NCBI GenBank assembly: GCA_003248865.1
Contig: QFPK01000007.1
Coordinates: forward strand, 62,001-126,000
Direction: 5' to 3'
Length of the DNA stretch: 64,000 nucleotides
Source: Sphingomonas sp.
Lineage (GTDB): Bacteria; Pseudomonadota; Alphaproteobacteria; Sphingomonadales; Sphingomonadaceae
Below the pieces are notes generated by a model. That model did not search any database. It was not told the origin of the DNA and was given only the letters and a program-made list of their open reading frames with translations. The translations under genes were made by a program, and so were the position numbers. How positions within the stretch are numbered: the stretch's first letter is position 1; every line of letters starts with the position of its first letter. This document shows, one piece after another, positions 8,198 to 16,377 of the stretch.

Positions 8198-9118
8198 ATG
8201 AATCGGATTCAAAATGTCTTTGCGGCCCTGGCCGACCCGACGCGGACGCGAATCCTGCTGCTTGTGCGGGATCTGCAACTGTCGGTGGGCGAACTGGCCG
8301 ATATATTGGATCAAAGCCAGCCGCGCGTATCCCGCCATGTGCGGATCCTGGCCGAAGCGGGGCTGGTGCGACGGCAGAAGGAAGGCGCCTGGGTGTTCGT
8401 GGGCGTTGGCGATGCTGCGCTGTCCGACCGCATCAATGATCTGATTTCCTGCCTGTCCGATTGCGCCGATCCGATTGCGCCGGAACGCTCCAGGCTGGCG
8501 CAAGTCCGCGCCGAGCGGCAGCGCCGGATCGACGGGTGGTTCGAGGCGAACGCCGGTGAGTGGGATTTGCTGCGACGGCTGGGCGGGCAGGACGAGGCTG
8601 TGGAGGACGCGCTGGTGGAGGCTGCCGCCGAGCCGGGCGTCGGACGGCTGCTGGACATCGGAACCGGCACGGGCCGCGTGCTGGAACTGCTGGCGGGGCA
8701 GGCGGACAGTGCCGTGGGGATCGATCGCTCGCCTGAAATGCTGCGGCTGGCACGCGGCAAGCTGGCGGGCAGCGGCAACCAGTCCGCCGAGGTGCGGCAG
8801 GCCGACATGGGTGCTTTGCCCTTCGCGGACGGCAGCTTCGACACGGTAACGCTGCACCATGTGCTGCATTTCGCCGACGAGCCCGCAGCCGTGGTGTCGG
8901 AGGCGGCGCGCCTGTTGTCCCCCGGGGGCAAGCTGCTGGTGGCGGACTATGCCGCCCACGAGCTGGAGGAGCTTCGCACACGCTTCCACCATAGCCGGCT
9001 GGGGTTTGAGGACGAAGCAGTGTTGGGCTTCATGAAGGCGGCCGGCCTGTCGGCAAAGCTGAAATCCAGCCATCCGGGGCCGGAGCTCTGCGTTCAGCTA
9101 TGGGAAGGGCGGCGATGA
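8198..9118 (+). CDS. sahR: ArsR-type regulator with C-terminal SAM-methyltransferase domain (SahR-like)
   Basis: A 306-residue fusion. Residues 1-90 form an ArsR winged helix (FAALADPTRTRILLLV, QPRVSRHVRILAEAGLV). Residues about 145-300 are a class I methyltransferase fold with motif I DIGTGTGRVLELL starting at D153. ArsR-methyltransferase fusions called SahR are known regulators of methionine and S-adenosylhomocysteine metabolism in proteobacteria. The neighbours fit: metF starts inside this gene's stop codon and metH follows. A palindrome abuts the start codon. The C-terminal domain probably senses SAM or SAH rather than methylating, which is inference. Confidence 0.8.
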   Translation: MNRIQNVFAALADPTRTRILLLVRDLQLSVGELADILDQSQPRVSRHVRILAEAGLVRRQKEGAWVFVGVGDAALSDRINDLISCLSDCADPIAPERSRLAQVRAERQRRIDGWFEANAGEWDLLRRLGGQDEAVEDALVEAAAEPGVGRLLDIGTGTGRVLELLAGQADSAVGIDRSPEMLRLARGKLAGSGNQSAEVRQADMGALPFADGSFDTVTLHHVLHFADEPAAVVSEAARLLSPGGKLLVADYAAHELEELRTRFHHSRLGFEDEAVLGFMKAAGLSAKLKSSHPGPELCVQLWEGRR

Positions 9119-10020
9119 CGGCCGAGGAATTGGCGGCCGGGGCTCCGCTCTATGCGGATCTGCCCGGCGATATTGAAATCTCGTTTGAATTCTTTCCGCC
9201 AAAGACTGAGAAAATGGCGGAAACCCTGTGGAACAGCGTGCAGACTCTGGCACCGCTGAAGCCCCGTTTCGTCTCGGTGACTTATGGCGCCGGCGGCACC
9301 ACGCGGGAACGGACCCATGCCACTGTGGCACGGATCGTGGCGGAGACGGACATTCCGGCAGCCGCCCACCTGACCTGCGTGGACGCCAGCAAGGACGAGA
9401 TCGCGGCCGTGGCCGACGCCTATTGGGAAGCTGGCGTGCGCCACATCGTGGCGCTGCGCGGCGACCCGCCGGTGAAGGACGGCAAGTTTCAGCATTTCGT
9501 GGCCCATCCGGACGGCTATCGTGATGCCGCCGATCTGGTGGCCGGGCTGGCCGCGCGCCATCCGTTCGAACTGAGCGTGGGCGCCTATCCCGAAACCCAC
9601 CCGGAAGCGGCCAGCGCCGAGGCCGATCTCGCGCATCTGAAGCGCAAGCTGGATGCCGGTGCCGGGCGCGCCATCAGCCAGTTCTTCTTCGAGCCCGAAG
9701 CCTTCTTCCGCTTCCGCGACCGGGCGGCTGCGGCGGGCATCTCCGCCGATCTGGTGCCCGGCATCCTGCCGGTTTCCAGCTTCGCCAATGTGCAGCGCAT
9801 GGCCGGCCAGTGCGGTACCCGCATCCCCGACTGGATGGGTCGCCTGTTCGAAGGGCTGGACGACAAGCCCGAGGCACGCCAGCTGGTGGCTGCTACCGTC
9901 GCCGCCGAAATGGTGCGCCGCCTCTATGCCGGCGGCGTGCGCCACTTCCATTTCTACACGTTGAACCGGGCGGAACTGGCCTATGCCATCTGCCATCTGC
10001 TTGGGGTCCGCCCGTCATGA
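9115..10020 (+). CDS. metF: 5,10-methylenetetrahydrofolate reductase MetF
   Basis: A flavoenzyme reducing 5,10-methylene-THF to 5-methyl-THF, the methyl donor used by MetH. A 301-residue TIM barrel with the N-terminal signature EISFEFFPPKT, VSVTYGAGG, HLTCVDAS, ALRGDPP and the late FHFYTLNRAEL. ATG 9115 forms an ATGA overlap with the upstream stop and has GGAAGGGCGG before it, so I prefer it to the ATG at 9100. It is joined to metH by another ATGA overlap, giving a tightly coupled regulator-metF-metH operon. Confidence 0.95.
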   Translation: MTAEELAAGAPLYADLPGDIEISFEFFPPKTEKMAETLWNSVQTLAPLKPRFVSVTYGAGGTTRERTHATVARIVAETDIPAAAHLTCVDASKDEIAAVADAYWEAGVRHIVALRGDPPVKDGKFQHFVAHPDGYRDAADLVAGLAARHPFELSVGAYPETHPEAASAEADLAHLKRKLDAGAGRAISQFFFEPEAFFRFRDRAAAAGISADLVPGILPVSSFANVQRMAGQCGTRIPDWMGRLFEGLDDKPEARQLVAATVAAEMVRRLYAGGVRHFHFYTLNRAELAYAICHLLGVRPS

Positions 10021-11072
10021 TCGCGCCATCCGCGGCCGAAGCCGCCTTCCGTGCTGCCGCCAAAGAGAGAATCCTGGTGAAGGACGGGCCTTACGGCACA
10101 GCCATCCAGAAGCTGGGGCTTCAGGAATCGGATTATCGCGGAAAGCTGACGGTCAATCATGACCAGAAGGGCAACAACGATATCCTGAACCTAACCCTGC
10201 CGGATGCCATCGCGGGTATCGGGCGCAGCTATATCGACTCCGGCGCAGACTTGCTGGCCACCAACACCTTCAACGCCAACAGCATCAGCCAAGCCGATTA
10301 TGGCACCGAAGGGCTGGTCCGCGAGATCAATCTGGCGGCGGCACGTATCCTGCGCGCAGAAGCCGACGCCGCCACCGCGCGCGACGGCAAGCCGCGCTTC
10401 GTGGCGGGCGCGCTGGGGCCGACCAACAAGACGCTGTCGCTGAGCCCGCGCGTGGAAGATCCCGGCTATCGCGAAGTCGATTTCGACGGCGTGAAGGCCG
10501 TGTATCGTGAGCAGATCGAGGCGCTGCTGGACGGCGGCGTGGACTTCATCCTGATCGAGACCGTGTTCGACACGCTGAACGCCAAAGCCGCCGCCTTCGC
10601 GGCGATGGAGGCGGAAGAGGCGCGTGGCACCCGCGTGCCGGTGATGATCTCCATGACGCTGACGGACCTAGCCGGGCGCAACCTCTCCGGGCAGACGGTG
10701 GAAGCCTTCTGGGTCTCCGTGGCGCATGTGCGGCCGCTGACGATCGGGCTCAACTGCAGCTTCGGCGCGACCGAACTGCGCCCGCATGTGCAGATCCTGG
10801 CGCAACAGGCCGATACGCTGCTGATGGTCTATCCCAACGCCGGGCTGCCCAACGCCTTCGGCGGCTACGATGAGCTGCCGGAGACCACCGGGCGTCTGAT
10901 CCATGATTGGGCGGAAGCCGGCCTCATCAATGTGGTCGGCGGCTGCTGCGGCACCACGCCCGCGCATATCGCGGCGATGGCGGGCGCTGTCTCTGCGTTG
11001 CCGCCCCGCAACCTGCCCGCCGTGCAACCGGCGCTTCGTCTGTCTGGCCTGGAGGCTTCCGTTTTCGCATGA
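10017..11072 (+). CDS. metH: Methionine synthase, homocysteine-binding subunit (split MetH, N-terminal part)
   Basis: A 351-residue protein equal to the first module of cobalamin-dependent methionine synthase. It opens with ILVKDGPYGTAIQKL and has the zinc-thiolate ligands of the Hcy domain: C247 in NCSFGA and C310-C311 in GGCCGTTP. In E. coli this module is fused to the rest of MetH; here it is a separate gene overlapping the next by ATGA. Both parts are intact and the overlap looks organised, so this is a stable two-gene arrangement and not a recent frameshift. Confidence 0.92.
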   Translation: MIAPSAAEAAFRAAAKERILVKDGPYGTAIQKLGLQESDYRGKLTVNHDQKGNNDILNLTLPDAIAGIGRSYIDSGADLLATNTFNANSISQADYGTEGLVREINLAAARILRAEADAATARDGKPRFVAGALGPTNKTLSLSPRVEDPGYREVDFDGVKAVYREQIEALLDGGVDFILIETVFDTLNAKAAAFAAMEAEEARGTRVPVMISMTLTDLAGRNLSGQTVEAFWVSVAHVRPLTIGLNCSFGATELRPHVQILAQQADTLLMVYPNAGLPNAFGGYDELPETTGRLIHDWAEAGLINVVGGCCGTTPAHIAAMAGAVSALPPRNLPAVQPALRLSGLEASVFA

Positions 11073-13672
11073 GCGCAACCGCATTCATCAATGTTGGTGA
11101 GCGTACCAACGTCACTGGCTCTGCGCGCTTCCGCAAGCTGATCGTGGCTGGCGATTACACCGCGGCGCTGGATGTCGCGCGCGAGCAGGTCGTGAACGGC
11201 GCGCAGGTAATCGACATTAACATGGACGAAGGGCTGCTGGACAGCGAAGCGGCCATGGTGACCTTCCTGAAGCTGCTGGCAGCAGAGCCCGACATCGCGC
11301 GCGTGCCGCTGATGATCGACAGCAGCAAATGGAGTGTAATCGAAGCCGGGCTGAAGTGCGTGGCCGGCAAGGCCATCGTGAACTCGATCAGCCTGAAGGA
11401 AGGGGAGGAGCCCTTCCTGCATCATGCCCGTATCCTCAGGCGCTATGGCGCGGCCGCCGTGGTGATGGCGTTTGACGAGACGGGCCAAGCCGACACCGCC
11501 GCGCGCAAGCTGGAAATCTGCGCCCGCGCCTATGATCTGCTGACGGCGAACGGCTTTCCGGCCGAGGATATCATCTTCGATCCCAACATTTTCGCGGTGG
11601 CGACGGGGATCGAGGAGCATGACCGCTATGCGCTGGATTTCATCGAGGCCTGCACGGCCATCAAGAAGCGTTGCCCCGGCGTGCGCATTTCCGGCGGGCT
11701 TTCCAACCTGAGCTTCGCCTTCCGCGGCAATGAGGCGGTGCGGCGCGCGATGCACTCGGTGTTTCTCTATCATGCGATTCCCGCCGGGTTCGACATGGCG
11801 ATCGTGAATGCCGGCCAGCTGGATGTGTATGAAAGTCTGGACCCTGAACTGCGCGAGGCGTGCGAGGATGTGATCCTGATGCGCCGACCGGATGCGACCG
11901 ATCGGCTGATCGCGCTGGCGTCACGCTTCAGCAATCAGGTGCAGACCACTGAAAAACTGACTGAAGAGTGGCGAAATCTGCCGGTTGAAAAGCGCCTCGC
12001 CCACGCGCTGGTGAACGGGCTGGACGCCCATGTCGTGGCCGACACCGAGGAAGCCCGGCTGAAGGCTGCACGGCCCATCGAGGTGATCGAGGGCCCACTA
12101 ATGGACGGCATGAATGTGGTGGGCGACCTGTTCGCCACCGGCAAGATGTTCCTGCCGCAGGTGGTGAAATCGGCCCGTGTGATGAAGAAGGCCGTCGCCC
12201 ACCTGATCCCCTTCATTGAGGACGAGAAGGACGCAGGCGCCGCGCCCAAGGCCAAGATCGTGCTGGCGACCGTGAAGGGCGATGTGCACGATATCGGCAA
12301 GAACATCGTGGGCGTCGTGCTCCAGTGCAACAATTATGAGGTGATCGACCTGGGCGTCATGGTGCCCTGGCCGAAGATCCTGGAATCCGCCAAGGCGGAG
12401 AAGGCCGACATCATCGGGCTGTCCGGCCTGATCACCCCCTCTCTGGACGAAATGGTGACGGTGGCGACCGAGATGGAGCGCGCCGGGTTCGAGATGCCGC
12501 TGCTGATCGGCGGCGCGACCACGTCACGCGTGCATACGGCGCTTAGGATCGCGCCGGCCTATTCCGGGCCGACCATCCATGTGCTGGATGCCAGCCGGGC
12601 CGTCGGCGTCGCCTCCAACCTGATGTCGGACACGCTGGCGAAGCCCTATGTCGCGGAAGTCGCGACGGAATATGCCGATATCCGCGCGAAGCGGCAGGGC
12701 GGGCAATCCGCGCTTGCCGGCATAGAGGCGGCGCGCGCCAATGCGCTCGCCATTGATTTCGCTGCCGAACCGCCGGTGAAGCCGGCCCATGTGGGGCAGT
12801 GGAGCTTCGAGGACTGGCCGCTGGCCGATCTGGTGCCCTTCATTGACTGGACACCTTTCTTCCGCGCCTGGGAACTGCATGGCAATTACCCGCAGATCCT
12901 GGAGGACAAGGTGGTGGGCGAGGCCGCCCGCACGCTGTGGCACGATGCGCAGGCGATGCTGGCTGAGATCATCGAGGGCAAATGGCTGCGCGCCAGTGCG
13001 ACCGCAGCGATCTGGCCCGCCCGTCGCGACGGCGACGATGTGCTTGTGTTCGCGGATGAATCCTGTGCAGAGCCGATCGCCCGGCTCCCCATGCTGCGCC
13101 AGCAGGTGGTGAAGCGCGAGGGCAGGGCGAATGAGTGCCTGGCCGATGTCGTCTCTCCGCAGGAAGACTGGATCGGAGGTTTCGCAGTGACGGCGGGCCA
13201 TGGCATCGAGACGAAGCTGGCGGAATTCAAAGCCGCACACGACGATTTCTCGGACATCCTGCTGAAGGCGCTGGCGGACCGCTTTGCGGAAGCGTTGGCG
13301 GAAGCGCTACATTTCAAGCTGCGCACCGAGTTGTGGGGCTATGAAACGAAGGCCGAGCCGGATTATCCCGGCCTCATTCGCGAGCAATATCAGGGCATTC
13401 GCCCGGCGCCCGGCTATCCGGCCTGCCCGGATCACAGCCTGAAGCCGTTGCTGTTCGATCTGCTGGATGCGCCCGCGAAAACCGGAGTCACCCTGACGGA
13501 GAGCTTCGCCATGCTGCCCACGGCGGCTGTCTCGGGCTTCTATTTCGCGCATCCCAAGAGCCATTATTTCGGCGTTGCGCGCATCGGCGAAGACCAGCTG
13601 GCAGATTATGCGGAAAGAAGGGGCGTCAGCCTGGATCAGGCGCGCCAGTGGCTGCGCCCGAACCTGGACTGA
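11069..13672 (+). CDS. metH: Methionine synthase, folate/B12/reactivation subunit (split MetH, C-terminal part)
   Basis: An 867-residue protein completing MetH. Order: methyltetrahydrofolate-binding domain (INVGERTNVTGS at the N-terminus), helical B12 cap (about 310-390), B12-binding Rossmann domain with the cobalt-ligand motif DxHxxG as GDVHDIGKN (H407), and the SAM-binding reactivation domain with RPAPGYPACPDHS starting at about R778. It transfers methyl from methyl-THF through cobalamin to homocysteine bound on the partner protein. The start ATG 11069 overlaps the upstream stop. The gene ends 16 bp from a convergent small gene. Confidence 0.95.
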   Translation: MSATAFINVGERTNVTGSARFRKLIVAGDYTAALDVAREQVVNGAQVIDINMDEGLLDSEAAMVTFLKLLAAEPDIARVPLMIDSSKWSVIEAGLKCVAGKAIVNSISLKEGEEPFLHHARILRRYGAAAVVMAFDETGQADTAARKLEICARAYDLLTANGFPAEDIIFDPNIFAVATGIEEHDRYALDFIEACTAIKKRCPGVRISGGLSNLSFAFRGNEAVRRAMHSVFLYHAIPAGFDMAIVNAGQLDVYESLDPELREACEDVILMRRPDATDRLIALASRFSNQVQTTEKLTEEWRNLPVEKRLAHALVNGLDAHVVADTEEARLKAARPIEVIEGPLMDGMNVVGDLFATGKMFLPQVVKSARVMKKAVAHLIPFIEDEKDAGAAPKAKIVLATVKGDVHDIGKNIVGVVLQCNNYEVIDLGVMVPWPKILESAKAEKADIIGLSGLITPSLDEMVTVATEMERAGFEMPLLIGGATTSRVHTALRIAPAYSGPTIHVLDASRAVGVASNLMSDTLAKPYVAEVATEYADIRAKRQGGQSALAGIEAARANALAIDFAAEPPVKPAHVGQWSFEDWPLADLVPFIDWTPFFRAWELHGNYPQILEDKVVGEAARTLWHDAQAMLAEIIEGKWLRASATAAIWPARRDGDDVLVFADESCAEPIARLPMLRQQVVKREGRANECLADVVSPQEDWIGGFAVTAGHGIETKLAEFKAAHDDFSDILLKALADRFAEALAEALHFKLRTELWGYETKAEPDYPGLIREQYQGIRPAPGYPACPDHSLKPLLFDLLDAPAKTGVTLTESFAMLPTAAVSGFYFAHPKSHYFGVARIGEDQLADYAERRGVSLDQARQWLRPNLD

Positions 13673-13688
13673 CGCCCCCAGTCAGTCG

Positions 13689-13934
13689 CTAGACCTTCGG
13701 CTGCGCTGCCTCGGGCTCCGGGGTCCTGGAGTCGCCGGTCAGGGGCTTCTCCGGCACAAGACCGTCGCTGGCGGGTGGTGCTTCGCTGCCCTCGGTCGGG
13801 GGCGTGTCGCCGGGTTGCGGGGCTGGTGCGGGTGATGGTTCCGCCGGGGGTGGCGGTGGCGTTGTCTGGGCGAGCGCCGGCGCAGCCAGCAGCAGGCCGG
13901 CGCCGGCTATCAGGCCGATCCGGAGACTTTTCAT
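13689..13934 (-). CDS. Small secreted Pro-rich protein
   Basis: An 81-residue protein with a clear signal peptide (MKSLRIGLIAGAGLLLAAPALAQ, cleavage after ALA) and a mature region made almost entirely of Pro, Glu, Ala, Ser and Thr. ATG 13934 has a GGGA a few nt upstream; an in-frame TTG at 13946 is less likely. No domain is recognisable. The coding call rests on the signal peptide, the start and the codon bias, so it is moderate. Confidence 0.5.
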   Translation of the reverse strand: MKSLRIGLIAGAGLLLAAPALAQTTPPPPPAEPSPAPAPQPGDTPPTEGSEAPPASDGLVPEKPLTGDSRTPEPEAAQPKV

Positions 13935-14105
13935 CACAATTCCCAATCTGTTGTCGGCGGTCCCTCAAGTGCCGCTGATGATTAATATCTGTTATTGATT
14001 TGGGATTGTCGCGTGGTTGGCGATGATCCGGGCAAAGATGCCGGTGAACGCCGGGCGGTGTCGACGAGCTGATCTGAACTGCCCGGTGAGCCGTTGCGCT
14101 GCTGG

Positions 14106-14747
14106 TCAGATCGCCGATTCGGGGCTCTGCCGTGTCCAGTGCCAGAAGGGGCGCTGGACGCTTCGGCCGTTCAGATGGCCCTCCACCACATCCAGCACCG
14201 CGCGCGTCACCAGTGGAAGGTCGAGGTCGCGGCATTCCGCCAGATCGAACCAGGCCACTTCGCCCAGTTCCCGGCTGTCGCTCGGTTCAAGCGATTGCAG
14301 GGCTTCGGCATCCGCCATCAGGAAGCGTGCGTCGAAACGCTTGTAGCGGGCAGGCGGCGTGATCGCACGCGCCACATAACTTAGGCCGGAAAGATCCGCC
14401 TCCAGTCGGCCTGACAATCGGCCGATCACGAGCCCGGTTTCCTCGAACGTCTCGCGGATGGCGGTTCGTGCCAGCGCACGGGCAAGGCGCGGACCGTCCT
14501 GCCGTTTCAGCCGCACCGACGCCGCAAGGTCTGCGGCCACATCCGGGGCCAGATCCTTCAGGATCGGGGCGTGATAATCGGCGCGGTCGATCCGGCCGCC
14601 CGGAAACACCCATTTGTCTGGCATGAAGTCATGCCCGCCGGACCGGCGGCCCATCAGAATACGGGGCGACGGGCCGTCGCGGCGGACAAGGATCAGCGTC
14701 GCGGCATCTCTGGGGCGGGCAACCGGCATGGGAAGGGCATGGCGCAT
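14106..14747 (-). CDS. NUDIX hydrolase
   Basis: A 213-residue protein. NUDIX enzymes hydrolyse nucleoside diphosphates linked to another moiety. The box is present but expanded: WVFPGGRID supplies the glycines, then an insertion of about 45 residues precedes ARTAIRETFEETGLVIG, which supplies the REx2EEx(T/S)G metal-binding helix. An insertion inside the box region is typical of the NUDT7/19-like branch, some of which act on CoA. The substrate is not assignable here. A 22-bp palindrome lies about 36 bp upstream. Confidence 0.85.
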   Translation of the reverse strand: MRHALPMPVARPRDAATLILVRRDGPSPRILMGRRSGGHDFMPDKWVFPGGRIDRADYHAPILKDLAPDVAADLAASVRLKRQDGPRLARALARTAIRETFEETGLVIGRLSGRLEADLSGLSYVARAITPPARYKRFDARFLMADAEALQSLEPSDSRELGEVAWFDLAECRDLDLPLVTRAVLDVVEGHLNGRSVQRPFWHWTRQSPESAI

Positions 14748-14782
14748 GGCACCGGATCAGCCAAGCTGCGGGAAGAGGGGGG

Positions 14783-14804
14783 CAACAATTTGGCCAAGCT
14801 GTTG
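14783..14804. promoter_or_regulatory. 22-bp interrupted palindrome upstream of the NUDIX gene
   Basis: CAACA-AT-TTGGCCAA-GC-TGTTG at 14783-14804 is symmetric except for the two dinucleotides flanking the centre. It lies between the divergent NUDIX gene (start 14747) and the 37-residue peptide gene (start 14941), a typical place for a dimeric repressor site. A short hairpin role is possible. The regulator is unknown. Confidence 0.35.
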
Positions 14805-14828
14805 TGATGGCCTCGCAACTGCATGCAT

Positions 14829-14878
14829 TTCGGTTGCCAATTCCTTGATATACTCCACGCACTTCAGTTGCCATATTC
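14829..14878 (+). repeat. Direct repeat pair upstream of the 37-residue peptide gene
   Basis: TTCGGTTGCCAATTC (14829-14843) and TTCAGTTGCCATATTC (14863-14878) are near-identical and begin 34 bp apart. That is close to three helical turns, so both would face the same side of the DNA. They lie just upstream of a promoter candidate. They could be activator sites; this is inference. Confidence 0.3.
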
Positions 14879-14885
14879 AGTTAAC

Positions 14886-14913
14886 TTGACAAGCGGCGCG
14901 GCTGAGATACCAT
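14886..14913 (+). promoter_or_regulatory. Sigma-70-like promoter candidate for the 37-residue peptide
   Basis: A consensus -35 TTGACA (14886-14891) is followed after 16 bp by TACCAT (14908-14913), a 4-of-6 match to the -10 box. It is positioned about 27 bp upstream of the ATG at 14941. Confidence 0.4.
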
Positions 14914-14940
14914 TCCACCTTCGCTGGCCTGGGGGAAACC

Positions 14941-15054
14941 ATGGCAATGACGGACGATCAACGCCCGCACGGATCAACCTGGAAAGCCCTGCTTTCCGGT
15001 GCTTTGACCGGTTATCTTGTGCTGATGGCTGTCTATCTCGTCTTCCTGCGTTAG
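14941..15054 (+). CDS. 37-residue single-pass membrane peptide
   Basis: Not an obvious database-length gene, but well formed: ATG GCA ATG start, a GGGGGA ribosome-binding site at 14931-14936 and a TAG stop. The polar N-terminus MAMTDDQRPHGSTWK is followed by a hydrophobic helix ALLSGALTGYLVLMAVYLVFL and a terminal Arg. If translation starts at the second ATG (14947) the product has 35 residues, and the RBS spacing is better. It fills an otherwise empty 384-bp gap with its own promoter candidate. Function is unknown; short single-helix peptides often associate with membrane enzyme complexes. Confidence 0.5.
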   Translation: MAMTDDQRPHGSTWKALLSGALTGYLVLMAVYLVFLR

Positions 15055-15131
15055 GTTGCCCCTGAATAGGTTGGTGCCGACCGCAGCTGATCCATTGCCC
15101 GGCCATTGCCGAGCGCCTATGGCAGCAGACC

Positions 15132-15743
15132 ATGGCAATTCACTTTCATGAAGGCGACCTTCCCGGCGACCCGTTCGCGCCCGGCCCGATCGCCGTCGAT
15201 ACCGAGACGATGGGCCTCAATCCCCACCGCGACCGCCTGTGCCTCGTCCAGCTGTCGGACGGGCAGGGCGATGAACATCTGGTGCGGCTGTCGGGCGATT
15301 ACTCGGCGCCCAATTTGAAGCGGGTTCTGGCTGATCCCGCGCGGCTGAAACTCTATCATTTCGCCCGCTTCGATCTCGCCGTGATCAAGCAGTATCTGGG
15401 GGTTGTGGCAGCGCCCGTCTATTGCACCAAGACCGCGAGCCGGCTGATCCGCACCTACACGGACCGCCATGGCCTGAAGGAACTGGTCCGCGAACTGCTG
15501 GGGGCCGAAATCTCCAAGCAGCAGCAATCCAGCGATTGGGGTGCCGCTGAGCTGAGCGATGCGCAGAAGGATTATGCCGCATCCGACGTGCGCTTCCTGC
15601 ACCGGATGAAGCCGATCCTGGACGAAAGGCTGGCGCGCGAGGGCCGCACCGAGCTGGCGCAGGCCTGTTTCGACTTCCTGCCGTACCGCGCAGACCTTGA
15701 TCTGCAGGGCTGGCCAGAGATCGACATCTTCGCCCATGTCTGA
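15132..15743 (+). CDS. Ribonuclease D-like 3'-5' exonuclease
   Basis: A 203-residue DEDDy exonuclease domain: Exo I AVDTETMGL (Asp and Glu), Exo II YHFARFDLAVI (Asp), and Exo III KDYAASDVRFL (Tyr and Asp). It is the catalytic domain only; the HRDC domains of full-length E. coli RNase D are absent, as is common for the short alphaproteobacterial homologues. It probably trims RNA 3' ends. Its stop overlaps the lptC start by 8 bp, linking it to the lipopolysaccharide export genes. Confidence 0.9.
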   Translation: MAIHFHEGDLPGDPFAPGPIAVDTETMGLNPHRDRLCLVQLSDGQGDEHLVRLSGDYSAPNLKRVLADPARLKLYHFARFDLAVIKQYLGVVAAPVYCTKTASRLIRTYTDRHGLKELVRELLGAEISKQQQSSDWGAAELSDAQKDYAASDVRFLHRMKPILDERLAREGRTELAQACFDFLPYRADLDLQGWPEIDIFAHV

Positions 15744-16377
15744 GCTGGCGGATCGCCAGCGGGAGGCGCGGCGGCGTTCCATGATGCCCGGCGGGACGCG
15801 GGATGCCGTTGTCGCCGTCGCGAAATGGGCTCTGCCGCTGGCCTCCGTCGCGCTGTTCGCGGTGCTGCTGATCCTGCCCATGACGGCGACGCAGGAGTTC
15901 AGCTTCCTGCTGTCGAAAGACAGCGCCGCAAAGGCCGGTGAGCGCATGCGCATGCAGGAGGCCACCTATCGCGGCGAAACCAACCGCGGCGAATCCTTTG
16001 AGATCGTCGCCGAATCCGGCGTGCAGAAGACGAGCGCGGTTCCAGTGGTGATACTGTCGGGCCTCTCGGCCCGGCTTGATCAGCAGCAGGGGCCGGCCAC
16101 GGTCACCGCGCCGTCAGGCGAATTCTTCATCGAGGAAAACAGGCTGGTCGTCGACGGGCCGGTGGTCGCGCGCTCGGCCTCCGGCTTCAGCCTGGACGGC
16201 AATGCCATCGAAGTGGACATCAACAAGAATCAGGTTCGCACCAGCGAGCCGGTTTCCGGCACCTTGCCCATGGGGCAGTTCAGTGCCAACGCCTTTGCCG
16301 CCGATCTTCAGGGCCGTTCCGTTTCCATGACGGGCGGCGTGAAGCTGCGCATCACCCCCAACCGGACAGTCGGATGA
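15736..16377 (+). CDS. lptC: Lipopolysaccharide export protein LptC
   Basis: A 213-residue bitopic inner-membrane protein with one transmembrane helix (WALPLASVALFAVLLILPM, about residues 30-48) and a periplasmic beta-jellyroll. It bridges the LptBFG ABC transporter to LptA. Family-typical repeated strands are visible in SGLSARLDQQQGPATVTAPSG and MTGGVKL. ATG 15736 overlaps the upstream gene, and the stop forms an ATGA overlap with lptA. The operon order rnd-lptC-lptA fits sphingomonads and related groups. Confidence 0.88.
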   Translation: MSELADRQREARRRSMMPGGTRDAVVAVAKWALPLASVALFAVLLILPMTATQEFSFLLSKDSAAKAGERMRMQEATYRGETNRGESFEIVAESGVQKTSAVPVVILSGLSARLDQQQGPATVTAPSGEFFIEENRLVVDGPVVARSASGFSLDGNAIEVDINKNQVRTSEPVSGTLPMGQFSANAFAADLQGRSVSMTGGVKLRITPNRTVG

